Shown in pieces: positions 1 to 5,833 of a stretch of 6,455 nt of DNA (position 1 is its first letter; every line of letters starts with the position of its first letter). The DNA is from Candidatus Omnitrophota bacterium (lineage in GTDB: Bacteria; Omnitrophota; Gorgyraeia; Gygaellales; Profunditerraquicolaceae). The translations under genes were made by a program, and so were the position numbers. The stretch covers positions 1-6,455 of the forward strand of contig JAPLLQ010000089.1 of the NCBI GenBank assembly GCA_026387485.1, in the 5' to 3' direction. A model generated the notes under the pieces. That model did no database searches. It was given only the letters and a program-made list of their open reading frames with translations, and had not been told where the DNA came from.

Positions 1-35
1 ACAATTTTTTTGATTTTTTCCGCCTCTCTTTTCAT
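1..35 (-). CDS. 5' end of an unidentified gene, cut by the window edge
   Basis: An ATG at 35-33 opens a frame that reads MKREAEKIKKIV (the last codon is incomplete) and runs off the window. An AGGG ribosome site lies at about 44-41, five to six bases upstream, and overlaps the stop codon of the preceding small gene, so the two are probably co-translated as part of the permease operon. Eleven codons are too few to identify a family. A charged helix ending in IKKIV is compatible with the N-terminus of an arsenite methyltransferase (ArsM) or of an ArsR-type regulator, either of which would suit the neighbours, but this is a guess from context. Confidence 0.55.
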   Translation of the reverse strand, partial: MKREAEKIKKI

Positions 36-42
36 GTTTACC

Positions 43-207
43 CTATATTCCTTCCCGCTTCATCTTTGAGGCGTTTTCCTTGTCGATTTGTTTCTTGACC
101 ACTTCCTTGACAAATTCCAGCGCCCCTTCTTTATCTCGATCAATGACGATCTGCTCTACCATAAGCAAATTGTCCTCCGTAAGATGAATGGTCTTTTTAA
201 TTGTCAT
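43..207 (-). CDS. Small hypothetical protein, 54 aa, downstream of the permease
   Basis: The frame starts at ATG 207-205 and ends at TAG 45-43. It begins nine bases after the permease stop, with a modest TAGG-type ribosome site at about 215-211, so it is probably translationally coupled to the permease. The product begins MTIKKTIHLTEDNLLMVEQ and is highly charged, with no membrane segment, cysteine or signal peptide. A short alternating strand (residues 2-9) is followed by two likely helices (about 11-22 and 27-42) separated by an acidic turn, DRDKEG. This order resembles the strand-helix-helix pattern of ribbon-helix-helix proteins, but no family is recognised. Its reality rests on operon position, spacing and the similarly placed gene that follows it. 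The function is unknown; it could be a small regulator or an accessory protein of the transporter. Confidence 0.7.
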   Translation of the reverse strand: MTIKKTIHLTEDNLLMVEQIVIDRDKEGALEFVKEVVKKQIDKENASKMKREGI

Positions 208-216
208 TTTTACCTA

Positions 217-1284
217 TCAATGGGCTATTGCACCATATATTAATCCTGAAATGGTCGTGAACACTATGATCAAGCCCACATATACTAGAGTTCTTTTGTT
301 TCCTATAAATTTTCTCACAACAAGAATACTTGCCAATGAGATAACAGGGTCTGCGAGCAGATATGCTAATAGGGGTCCTTTCGCCATTCCAAGACCTAAA
401 AACATTTTTGCCATAGGGACTTCTACCAAGGTTGGGAAATACATGAACACTCCAAATAAGACAGCAATAAGATTGGCAGATAGTGTATTCTTGCCCATAA
501 AAGTTGCAAGGAAATTCTGAGGTAAGAGCGCTGTTAAAACTCCAGCAATAAAAATACCTCCTAAGAGGAGTGGAAATATCTTCTTAGTGAAAATCCATGT
601 TTCAGAAAGCCATGCTTTAGTTTCTTCTTTTGTAAATAATAATTTAGTCAATATTATCAAGATAATTATCAAACCTAATATGCAAATATATCTTAAATAC
701 CCATTTACCCTTGTTCCTACAATAAGAATGGATATGAGTGTAATGAAAAATAAGGCTAGCCTGTGCTTCTGGAAGAAAGGCAAATTTTTCGTATCCTTTG
801 CTTCAGCACTAATAAAAGCAGAAGTTGCTTTTCTCTCCTCTTCCATATCTTCTTTCTTGAATATTGTAGATATTATTATGCCGATTAGAATTGCAAAAGT
901 AACAGATAGGATTATTCTAGCAAGAGCAAGGTTCCATCCTAAAACACTTCCTGTGAAAAGAATAGCCATTATATTAGTTGCAGGAGCAGTATACAAGAAA
1001 GCTAAAGCAGGACCTATACCTGCGCCTTTCTTTTTTATTCCTACAAATAAGGGTAGGATTGTGCAAGAACATACTGCCAATAGCAGGCCTGCGATAACGG
1101 ATAGAGGATATGCCTTATACTTGGGAACTTTTTGACCAAGATATTGAGTAATTTTTTCTTTCGGAAGCAGAGCTGACATAGCACCTGCAATGAAAAATGC
1201 TGGAACAAGACACGTTAACACATGGGCAGATGCATACCCTATTATGGCTTTTATACCTGCAATAAATAAATCAGTTATTATCAT
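217..1284 (-). CDS. Permease of the PF03773 (ArsP/YraQ, COG0701) superfamily
   Basis: This 355-residue polytopic membrane protein is recognised from the block AVCSCTILPLFVGIKKKGAG (residues 70-89) followed by GPALAFLYTAPATNI (91-105), typical of PF03773 permeases. The C-terminal half repeats the pattern: PLLLGGIFIAGVLTALLP (238-255) mirrors PAFFIAGAMSALLP (28-41), and KGPLLAYLLADPVISLASI (302-320) mirrors the GPALAF block. This indicates two homologous halves joined by a hydrophilic loop at about 142-175. Cysteines are at 25, 72, 74 and 201; Cys72-Ser-Cys74 is a candidate thiol site for a soft metal or metalloid. ArsP members of this superfamily export trivalent organoarsenicals, but many members are uncharacterised, so the substrate is inferred. 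The ATG at 1284 has a GGTGG ribosome site nine bases upstream. The gene lies 46 bases after the DUF134 gene, and its stop is a tandem TGA-TAG. Confidence 0.88.
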   Translation of the reverse strand: MIITDLFIAGIKAIIGYASAHVLTCLVPAFFIAGAMSALLPKEKITQYLGQKVPKYKAYPLSVIAGLLLAVCSCTILPLFVGIKKKGAGIGPALAFLYTAPATNIMAILFTGSVLGWNLALARIILSVTFAILIGIIISTIFKKEDMEEERKATSAFISAEAKDTKNLPFFQKHRLALFFITLISILIVGTRVNGYLRYICILGLIIILIILTKLLFTKEETKAWLSETWIFTKKIFPLLLGGIFIAGVLTALLPQNFLATFMGKNTLSANLIAVLFGVFMYFPTLVEVPMAKMFLGLGMAKGPLLAYLLADPVISLASILVVRKFIGNKRTLVYVGLIIVFTTISGLIYGAIAH

Positions 1285-1300
1285 TTAACATAGCCACCAT

Positions 1301-1325
1301 TTAACAGTTTTTTAATCTCTGTTAA
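1301..1325. repeat. Inverted repeat between the DUF134 and permease genes
   Basis: TTAACAG (1301-1307) and CTGTTAA (1319-1325) are perfect 7-base inverted arms around an 11-base A/T-rich centre, in the 46-base gap between the two genes. The stem has few G/C pairs and no following T-run on the minus strand, so it is not a convincing terminator. It may be a protein-binding dyad or a weak mRNA hairpin just before the permease ribosome site. The same 7-mer recurs at 1663-1669, overlapping the -10 region of the operon promoter. Confidence 0.45.
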
Positions 1326-1330
1326 CTTCT

Positions 1331-1621
1331 TTACTTGATCTTACAACAACCGCCTTCTATACGGATAGCCTTAATATTAACCAAAGCATCTGCAATTTTT
1401 TTATGTGCAGAGGTTTCAATCCGTGAAAACGTCGGCCGTGAAATCTTTAACCTTTTCGCTGCATCTACCTGCTTTAATCCTTCTAGGCATGCAAGGCGGA
1501 CAGCCTCAAACTCATCAAGTGTCAAATAAACAACTTCAAGCTTACTTAAAGGTTTACATAGCGGCTTAAAACACCGCTCACCCGGGACACACTTTACCCA
1601 CCTGGTCTTTTTAGGCCTCAT
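1331..1621 (-). CDS. DUF134 (UPF0251) family helix-turn-helix protein, cysteine-rich
   Basis: This 96-residue protein is recognised from LTLDEFEAVRLACLEGL (residues 33-49) and KKIADALVNIKAIRIEGG (74-91), the conserved core of DUF134. The helix-turn-helix covers about residues 48-70 (QVDAAKRLKISRPTFSRIE) and resembles sigma-70 region 4, so the protein is probably DNA-binding; no defined role for the family is known to me. Six cysteines stand out: 11, 17 and 22 in the N-terminal arm and 45, 92 and 93, the last two as a Cys-Cys pair after the EGG motif. They could bind a metal or metalloid, which is an inference. The ATG at 1621 has a GAGGG ribosome site at 1630-1626. The gene is first in an operon with the permease, which suggests that it regulates that operon or responds to the same signal. 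Confidence 0.9.
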   Translation of the reverse strand: MRPKKTRWVKCVPGERCFKPLCKPLSKLEVVYLTLDEFEAVRLACLEGLKQVDAAKRLKISRPTFSRIETSAHKKIADALVNIKAIRIEGGCCKIK

Positions 1622-1638
1622 AATACCCTCAATTTAGT

Positions 1639-1656
1639 TATGAACACCTGTTCATA
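1639..1656. promoter_or_regulatory. Putative ArsR/SmtB-type operator overlapping the operon start
   Basis: TATGAACA (1639-1646) and TGTTCATA (1649-1656) form a perfect 8-base dyad with a 2-base centre. It begins three bases downstream of the -10 box at 1660-1665 and covers the expected transcription start at about 1652-1654, an ideal position for a repressor. The TGAACA-N2-TGTTCA core resembles the operators of metal-sensing ArsR/SmtB repressors such as SmtB, ZiaR and CzrA. The dyad is seen directly; the family of the protein that binds it is inferred. No ArsR gene is in the window, so the regulator would be encoded elsewhere or in the gene that leaves the left edge. The DUF134 protein is an alternative binder. 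Confidence 0.68.
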
Positions 1657-1659
1657 TCA

Positions 1660-1687
1660 ATTTTAACAGATTTATTTTCACTGTCAA
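1660..1687 (-). promoter_or_regulatory. Sigma70-type promoter of the DUF134-permease operon
   Basis: On the minus strand a perfect -35 box TTGACA lies at 1687-1682, then a 16-base spacer, then a -10 box TAAAAT (1665-1660) with one mismatch to consensus. The predicted start of transcription is about 40 bases before the DUF134 ATG, within the 1639-1656 dyad. The promoter sits in the gap after the calcium ATPase stop at 1721. I see no convincing terminator between them, so read-through from the ATPase is possible. Confidence 0.7.
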
Positions 1688-1720
1688 ATATTTTTTTCTC
1701 TAAAGTTTTGGCGAGTAAGC

Positions 1721-4432
1721 TTAAGTCTGGGAAAGGGGAAGAACACCACGATTGGCTAAAGCTTTCCAGGCCTCCACTGCCCAAAGGGGGAAAGAAGAAA
1801 TACCGATCACCAGAAACCAATCGAATAAACCTAATGCCTCGGTTTTAAATACCTGCTGTAAAAACGGCACATAGACCACAGCCATCTGTAAAGCAAAAGA
1901 AACCGAATTCGCTAAAATCAGTTTTTTGTTGGTAAAGATCCCCAATTTAAATAAAGACTCCTTCATACTTCGGCAATTAAAGGCGTGGAACAACTGGCTA
2001 CAGGAGAGCACGATAAAGGCTGCGGTGCGGGCCCGGTCAATACCACCTTTCTCAATATATAAAACAAAAACAAAAGCCAACAAACTACAGAAGGCGATAA
2101 ATGAACCCTGGGCCAACATCAATAATCCTCTTTGCTTGGTTACTACTTTTTCATGGGGGTTACGCGGAGGCCGCTGCATAACATTGGGATTAACCGGATC
2201 AACCCCTAAAGCTAACGCCGGTAAACCATCGGTTACTAAATTAACCCATAATATATGTATAGGCAATAACGGCACTGGCAGGCCAATTAAGGAAGAAGTA
2301 AACATAACCAATATCTCTCCTGTATTACAGGAGAGAAGATAGTGCACAAACTTCTTTATATTGTCATAAATGCCCCGGCCTTCTTCCACTGCCGCTACAA
2401 TTGAAGCAAAATTATCATCGGTAATCACCATATCCGAAACTTCTTTAGTCACATCTGTGCCGGTGATCCCCATAGCTACGCCGATATCCGCCTCTTTTAC
2501 CGCCGGAGCGTCATTAACCCCATCGCCGGTCATTGCTACAACTTCCCCGCGCTTACGCCAGGCAGTAACGATCCTTAATTTATGCTCAGGAGAAACTCGG
2601 GCATAAACCGCAATTTTTTCTACCTGGTCATAGAGTTGGACATCACTTAATATGTCTAACTCTTCCCCGCTTAGAGCCAGGCTTCCTTGATCATACATTC
2701 CCAGCTGGCGGGCAATCGCCACTGCTGTATTCTTATGGTCTCCGGTAATCATCACCGTCCGAATACCCGCAGTCTTACAGCGCTGAATAGCCTTTTTGGC
2801 TTCCTCTCTCGGAGGATCTATCATCGCAAAAAGCCCCAGAAAAGTAAGATTTTTTTCAATCTCCTCTGCTTCATATTTCTTAGGAGCTTCATCCAGCACC
2901 TTATAGGCAACCGCTAAGACCCGCATTGCCCTATCCGCTAATTCATTATTTATCCTCTGAATATTGATTTTATCGGCATCGCTTAATTTTCTTACCTGAG
3001 CCGCCTCTTCGATATTAATACAATCATTTAAAAGTATATCCGGAGCCCCCTTTATAAAAGCAATTAATTTTCCGGATTCGCTTCTAATAATCGTCATCTT
3101 CTTACGCTGGGAATCAAAAGGTATCTCATCAACAAAAGTAAATTTTTTCTCTAGTTTCTCCTTCCAGAGGCTGGCTTTGCCAGCAACGCTTAAGAGTGCC
3201 CCCTCTGTCGGATCGCCGAATATTTTATAACTACCGTTATCTAAGGATAACTCTGCGCCATTGCATAATACTGCGCAGGTTAATGCTTGGTTTAAATCCG
3301 GGTAATCAGCTGGATTGATTTTATTCTGCTTAAACAAAAATTCTCCTTTTGGTAGATAACCAATACCACTAACTTCAAAAAGTTTTCCCCCGCTAAAAAC
3401 CGCCTGGACAGTCATCTCATTTTTAGTCAGGGTTCCGGTTTTATCCGTACAAATAACTGTAGCGCAGCCCAATGTTTCTACTGAGGGGAGCTTTCTAATC
3501 AGGGCATTTCTTTTAACCATCCTATGCACGCCTAATGCCAAGGAAATCGTAACTACCGCAGGCAAACCCTCAGGTATAGCGGCAACTGCTAAACTTACTG
3601 CTGTCAGAAAAACATCAATGATTTTCCCGCCCCTTAACCACTCAAGTAAAAAGACCACGCCTACTAAAATAAAACAGAGCCAGACAATCCATTTGCCGAA
3701 CTCCTCTAATTTCTTCTGTAAAGGTGTATCCTCCTGCCTGATCTCCTGAACCATTCCGGCTATCCTGCCTAACTCCGTCAGCATACCTGTATCAACGACT
3801 ACTGCCCTTGCCTTGCCCACAGCCACCGCAGTACCCATATAAACCATATTCGCCCGGTCAGCTAATGGAATATTTCCTTCTTTTAAGGCAAAAGTAGTCT
3901 TAGTGACCGCAGTAGACTCTCCGGTAAGGCTAGCCTCCTGAACGCTAAAATTAGCAGTCGTCCATAATAAACGGCTGTCAGCAGAAATATAATCTCCTGC
4001 TTCAAGCTCTATTAAATCTCCGGGAACTAACCAAACAGAAGGAATAACACTATGCTGGCCATCACGGATTACCTTTGAGTTGGGGCTGGATAATTTTTTT
4101 AATGCCGCCAGAGATTTCTCGGCGCGATACTCCTGAATAAAACCCAGAATCGCATTCAAGATAACAATTGCTATTATTGCCAAAGCATCAACCCATTCTT
4201 TTAAGAGGCCGGAAACTAAGGCAGCGGCGATTAAGATCCAAATAATAAAATTCTGGAATTGCTCAAAGAAAATATTCCAGGGACTGATGCCCTTTTTTTC
4301 ACGAAGCTGATTAAGCCCAAATTCTATTTGCCGCCTTTTTGCTTCCTGCGAATCCAAACCAGAGTCTGAATTACTATTTAATGCCTTGACTGTCTCTTCT
4401 GCTGTAAAATTATAAAATTTTTCCTGAGCCAT
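1721..4432 (-). CDS. Cation-translocating P-type ATPase, P2A calcium type
   Basis: This complete 903-residue SERCA/PMR1-like pump probably exports Ca2+ from the cytoplasm using ATP. In order it has an N-terminal cation-ATPase domain (about 5-75), membrane helices 1-2 (61-100), the actuator domain with TGES (170-173), helices 3-4 with PEGLP (287-291), the phosphorylation site DKTGT (Asp330), the nucleotide-binding KGAPD (461-465), TGD (563-565), the hinge GDGVND (636-641), and six C-terminal helices from about 694. The ion-site residues match Ca2+ pumps: Glu288 in helix 4, Asn703 and Glu706 in helix 5, and Asn731, Thr734 and Asp735 in helix 6. By eye, helix 8 has Gln813 where SERCA has Glu908, so a single-site or altered stoichiometry is possible. 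There is no N-terminal heavy-metal CXXC domain. The ATG at 4432 is chosen because of its good TGAGGT ribosome site; a TTG at 4471 would overlap the upstream gene. It lies 16 bases after the Maf-M48 gene. Confidence 0.95.
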   Translation of the reverse strand: MAQEKFYNFTAEETVKALNSNSDSGLDSQEAKRRQIEFGLNQLREKKGISPWNIFFEQFQNFIIWILIAAALVSGLLKEWVDALAIIAIVILNAILGFIQEYRAEKSLAALKKLSSPNSKVIRDGQHSVIPSVWLVPGDLIELEAGDYISADSRLLWTTANFSVQEASLTGESTAVTKTTFALKEGNIPLADRANMVYMGTAVAVGKARAVVVDTGMLTELGRIAGMVQEIRQEDTPLQKKLEEFGKWIVWLCFILVGVVFLLEWLRGGKIIDVFLTAVSLAVAAIPEGLPAVVTISLALGVHRMVKRNALIRKLPSVETLGCATVICTDKTGTLTKNEMTVQAVFSGGKLFEVSGIGYLPKGEFLFKQNKINPADYPDLNQALTCAVLCNGAELSLDNGSYKIFGDPTEGALLSVAGKASLWKEKLEKKFTFVDEIPFDSQRKKMTIIRSESGKLIAFIKGAPDILLNDCINIEEAAQVRKLSDADKINIQRINNELADRAMRVLAVAYKVLDEAPKKYEAEEIEKNLTFLGLFAMIDPPREEAKKAIQRCKTAGIRTVMITGDHKNTAVAIARQLGMYDQGSLALSGEELDILSDVQLYDQVEKIAVYARVSPEHKLRIVTAWRKRGEVVAMTGDGVNDAPAVKEADIGVAMGITGTDVTKEVSDMVITDDNFASIVAAVEEGRGIYDNIKKFVHYLLSCNTGEILVMFTSSLIGLPVPLLPIHILWVNLVTDGLPALALGVDPVNPNVMQRPPRNPHEKVVTKQRGLLMLAQGSFIAFCSLLAFVFVLYIEKGGIDRARTAAFIVLSCSQLFHAFNCRSMKESLFKLGIFTNKKLILANSVSFALQMAVVYVPFLQQVFKTEALGLFDWFLVIGISSFPLWAVEAWKALANRGVLPLSQT

Positions 4433-4436
4433 TTTT

Positions 4437-4442
4437 ACCTCA
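4437..4442 (-). promoter_or_regulatory. Ribosome-binding site that fixes the ATPase start
   Basis: TGAGGT on the minus strand ends four bases before the ATG at 4432. It favours this start over the in-frame TTG at 4471, which would lie inside the preceding gene and lacks an obvious Shine-Dalgarno sequence. Confidence 0.65.
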
Positions 4443-4448
4443 TTAATT

Positions 4449-5264
4449 TTATTTATGTGTTTCCTGTTCAATATTTATGTAATCTTCAAACCCTATCCCC
4501 TCCCCTAATTCCTGCTTTACTACTCTAACTCTGTCCGGTACATAGGGGTGAGTTTTAAAGTATGACCTTTCTTGAAGCGGCCTTTTCCTATTTATTGCCT
4601 GCAGTTTTTCCAGGAATGTAATCATTCCGTGCGGATCATACCCGGCTAATTTCGCGTAGCGGGCGCCTAATTGGTCAGCTAGCAACTCATCCTCTCGGGA
4701 ATAACCTAATAATAATTCAGTAAAAGCAACATCTGCGGCATTTCCTACCTCGCCAGATCCGGGAGCCACAGCTACAAGGATCCTTAGGATAGAGTAGGCC
4801 TGCATACCTTGAAGCTTCTTTATACTGTGCCGGGCAACAATATGGCCGACTTCATGGGCTAAAACTCCGGCTAGCTCGTCGTCATTGCTTACTTTCTCAA
4901 CCAACCCCTTATTTACATAGACATAACCTCCGGGGAGAGAAACAGCATTTACCTCATCATCATCCAAAACCATAAAATGATAATCTATCTCTCTGCGGTC
5001 GCTGACAACGGCTACTTTTTTACCTATATCTTCTACCCGTTTCTGCATTAAGGGATCCTCTGCCGACTTATATTCCTTCTCCACTGCCTTAGCTATAGCT
5101 TGGCCCATCTGGACTTCCTTATCAGTGCTATAGTAATAAACCTCCTGCTTTCCGGTAACGACATTATATTCGGTAGAGCAACCGGATAAAAAAGCAGTAG
5201 ATAGTATATAGAATGTAGGCGACAGAAAAAAGACAAGAATCTTAATATCAAGTTTCTTGAGCAT
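4449..5264 (-). CDS. Possible separate M48 lipoprotein product from an internal start (nested)
   Basis: Translation from ATG 5264 (Met184 of the long frame) would give a 271-residue M48 metalloprotease with a textbook lipoprotein signal: a positive n-region (MLKKLDIK), a hydrophobic core, and the lipobox LSGC, with the lipidated Cys 29 residues from this start. The mature enzyme would be about 243 residues, a normal size for a TPR-less M48 lipoprotein. The Ser after the Cys would favour outer-membrane sorting under the E. coli +2 rule. An AAGAAGG ribosome site precedes the ATG. This is an alternative product of the fused frame, not an additional locus; whether both forms are made cannot be told from sequence. 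Confidence 0.5.
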   Translation of the reverse strand: MLKKLDIKILVFFLSPTFYILSTAFLSGCSTEYNVVTGKQEVYYYSTDKEVQMGQAIAKAVEKEYKSAEDPLMQKRVEDIGKKVAVVSDRREIDYHFMVLDDDEVNAVSLPGGYVYVNKGLVEKVSNDDELAGVLAHEVGHIVARHSIKKLQGMQAYSILRILVAVAPGSGEVGNAADVAFTELLLGYSREDELLADQLGARYAKLAGYDPHGMITFLEKLQAINRKRPLQERSYFKTHPYVPDRVRVVKQELGEGIGFEDYINIEQETHK

Positions 5265-5813
5265 TAGATAAAGCCTTCTTAAGGGCAGGCCCACGACATT
5301 ATAAAAACAACCTTCTATCCTGCGAATGAAGAACGCGCCCCGGCCCTGGATATCAAAACTCCCGGCTTTGTTCATTGGAGAAACTTTCTTAAAATAGTTA
5401 TCTATCTCTTTACCACTTAACTTATCCATATAGACCTTGGTTTTTTCATAATCTAGCAAAACCTTACCCCTGGTTTTATCAATTACTGCCAGGCCGGTAT
5501 AAAGCCACTGCGGTTTTTGGGAAAGTTTTTTAAGCATGCGCTTCGCGTCACTTAAATCGCGCGGCTTGCCAAATATCTTCCCCTCCTGCACGCAAATAGT
5601 ATCAGCAGCAATAATAATCCCGTTTTTTACTTTTTTGGCGGCACTGCGCGCCTTAGTTAAAGCATTCACTTTAACTAAGCCGGCATAAGATAATTTTCCC
5701 GGCCCCTTCTTTTCTTTTATCCTGACAGAGAGCACTCTAAATTTTAAGCCGAATATCTCTAATAATTTTTTTCTGGCCTTAGAATCTGAAGCTAAATATA
5801 TTGTCTTGGACAT
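4449..5813 (-). CDS. Maf-type nucleotide pyrophosphatase fused in frame to an M48 lipoprotein metalloprotease
   Basis: One uninterrupted 454-codon frame carries two families. Residues 1 to about 188 are a Maf/HAM1-like house-cleaning pyrophosphatase: LASDSKARKKLL (7-18) is the nucleotide-binding loop, AADTICV (69-75) holds the likely catalytic Asp71, followed by GKPRDLSDAKRML (82-94), YTG (105-107) and KAGSFDIQGRGA (149-160). Residues 190-212 are a hydrophobic stretch ending in a lipobox, LSGC, with Cys212. From about 230 follows an M48 zinc protease with HEVGH (320-324), the third ligand Glu376 in ExxAD (376-380), and a THP motif (421-423), a short protein like LoiP/YcaL without TPR repeats. 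Maf should be cytosolic and the protease periplasmic, so the fusion is odd. Processing at Cys212, or separate initiation at Met184, could yield two proteins. The first ATG (5813) has only a weak ribosome site and starts 20 bases after the flavoprotein gene, suggesting coupling. An assembly error is possible. Confidence 0.85.
   Translation of the reverse strand: MSKTIYLASDSKARKKLLEIFGLKFRVLSVRIKEKKGPGKLSYAGLVKVNALTKARSAAKKVKNGIIIAADTICVQEGKIFGKPRDLSDAKRMLKKLSQKPQWLYTGLAVIDKTRGKVLLDYEKTKVYMDKLSGKEIDNYFKKVSPMNKAGSFDIQGRGAFFIRRIEGCFYNVVGLPLRRLYLMLKKLDIKILVFFLSPTFYILSTAFLSGCSTEYNVVTGKQEVYYYSTDKEVQMGQAIAKAVEKEYKSAEDPLMQKRVEDIGKKVAVVSDRREIDYHFMVLDDDEVNAVSLPGGYVYVNKGLVEKVSNDDELAGVLAHEVGHIVARHSIKKLQGMQAYSILRILVAVAPGSGEVGNAADVAFTELLLGYSREDELLADQLGARYAKLAGYDPHGMITFLEKLQAINRKRPLQERSYFKTHPYVPDRVRVVKQELGEGIGFEDYINIEQETHK
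5274..5280 (-). promoter_or_regulatory. Internal ribosome-binding site inside the Maf-M48 frame
   Basis: AAGAAGG on the minus strand ends nine bases before the in-frame ATG at 5264-5262, which opens the lipoprotein signal of the M48 part. It matches Shine-Dalgarno better than the sequence before the Maf start at 5813, supporting independent initiation of the protease. The same bases also encode conserved-looking Maf C-terminal residues (RRLYLM), so the match could be coincidental. Confidence 0.5.
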
Positions 5814-5833
5814 AGTATTTTAGAAGGACCACC

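Noticed and set aside
188..520. Open frame on the plus strand (110 codons) across the end of the permease gene
   Set aside because: It lies antisense to a recognised permease, shows no family motif, and is explained as the mirror of the real frame.
587..1135. Open frame on the plus strand of 182 codons, inside the permease
   Set aside because: It is fully antisense to the conserved permease; its composition is that of a reverse-complement shadow of membrane codons.
1688..1720. Terminator between the ATPase stop and the next promoter
   Set aside because: There is an A-rich run on the minus strand but no G/C-rich stem followed by a T-run, so no intrinsic terminator can be supported.
1638..1820. 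Minus-strand frame of 60 codons overlapping the ATPase end and the promoter
   Set aside because: It is out of frame with the ATPase, would cover the promoter and operator, and has no plausible ribosome site or family match.
1926..2606. Two plus-strand open frames opposite the ATPase C-terminal half
   Set aside because: They are antisense to conserved P-type ATPase motifs and have no recognisable protein features.
4433..4471. Earlier TTG start for the ATPase at 4471
   Set aside because: It would overlap the Maf-M48 gene by 23 bases and lacks a ribosome site; the ATG at 4432 has TGAGGT at proper spacing.
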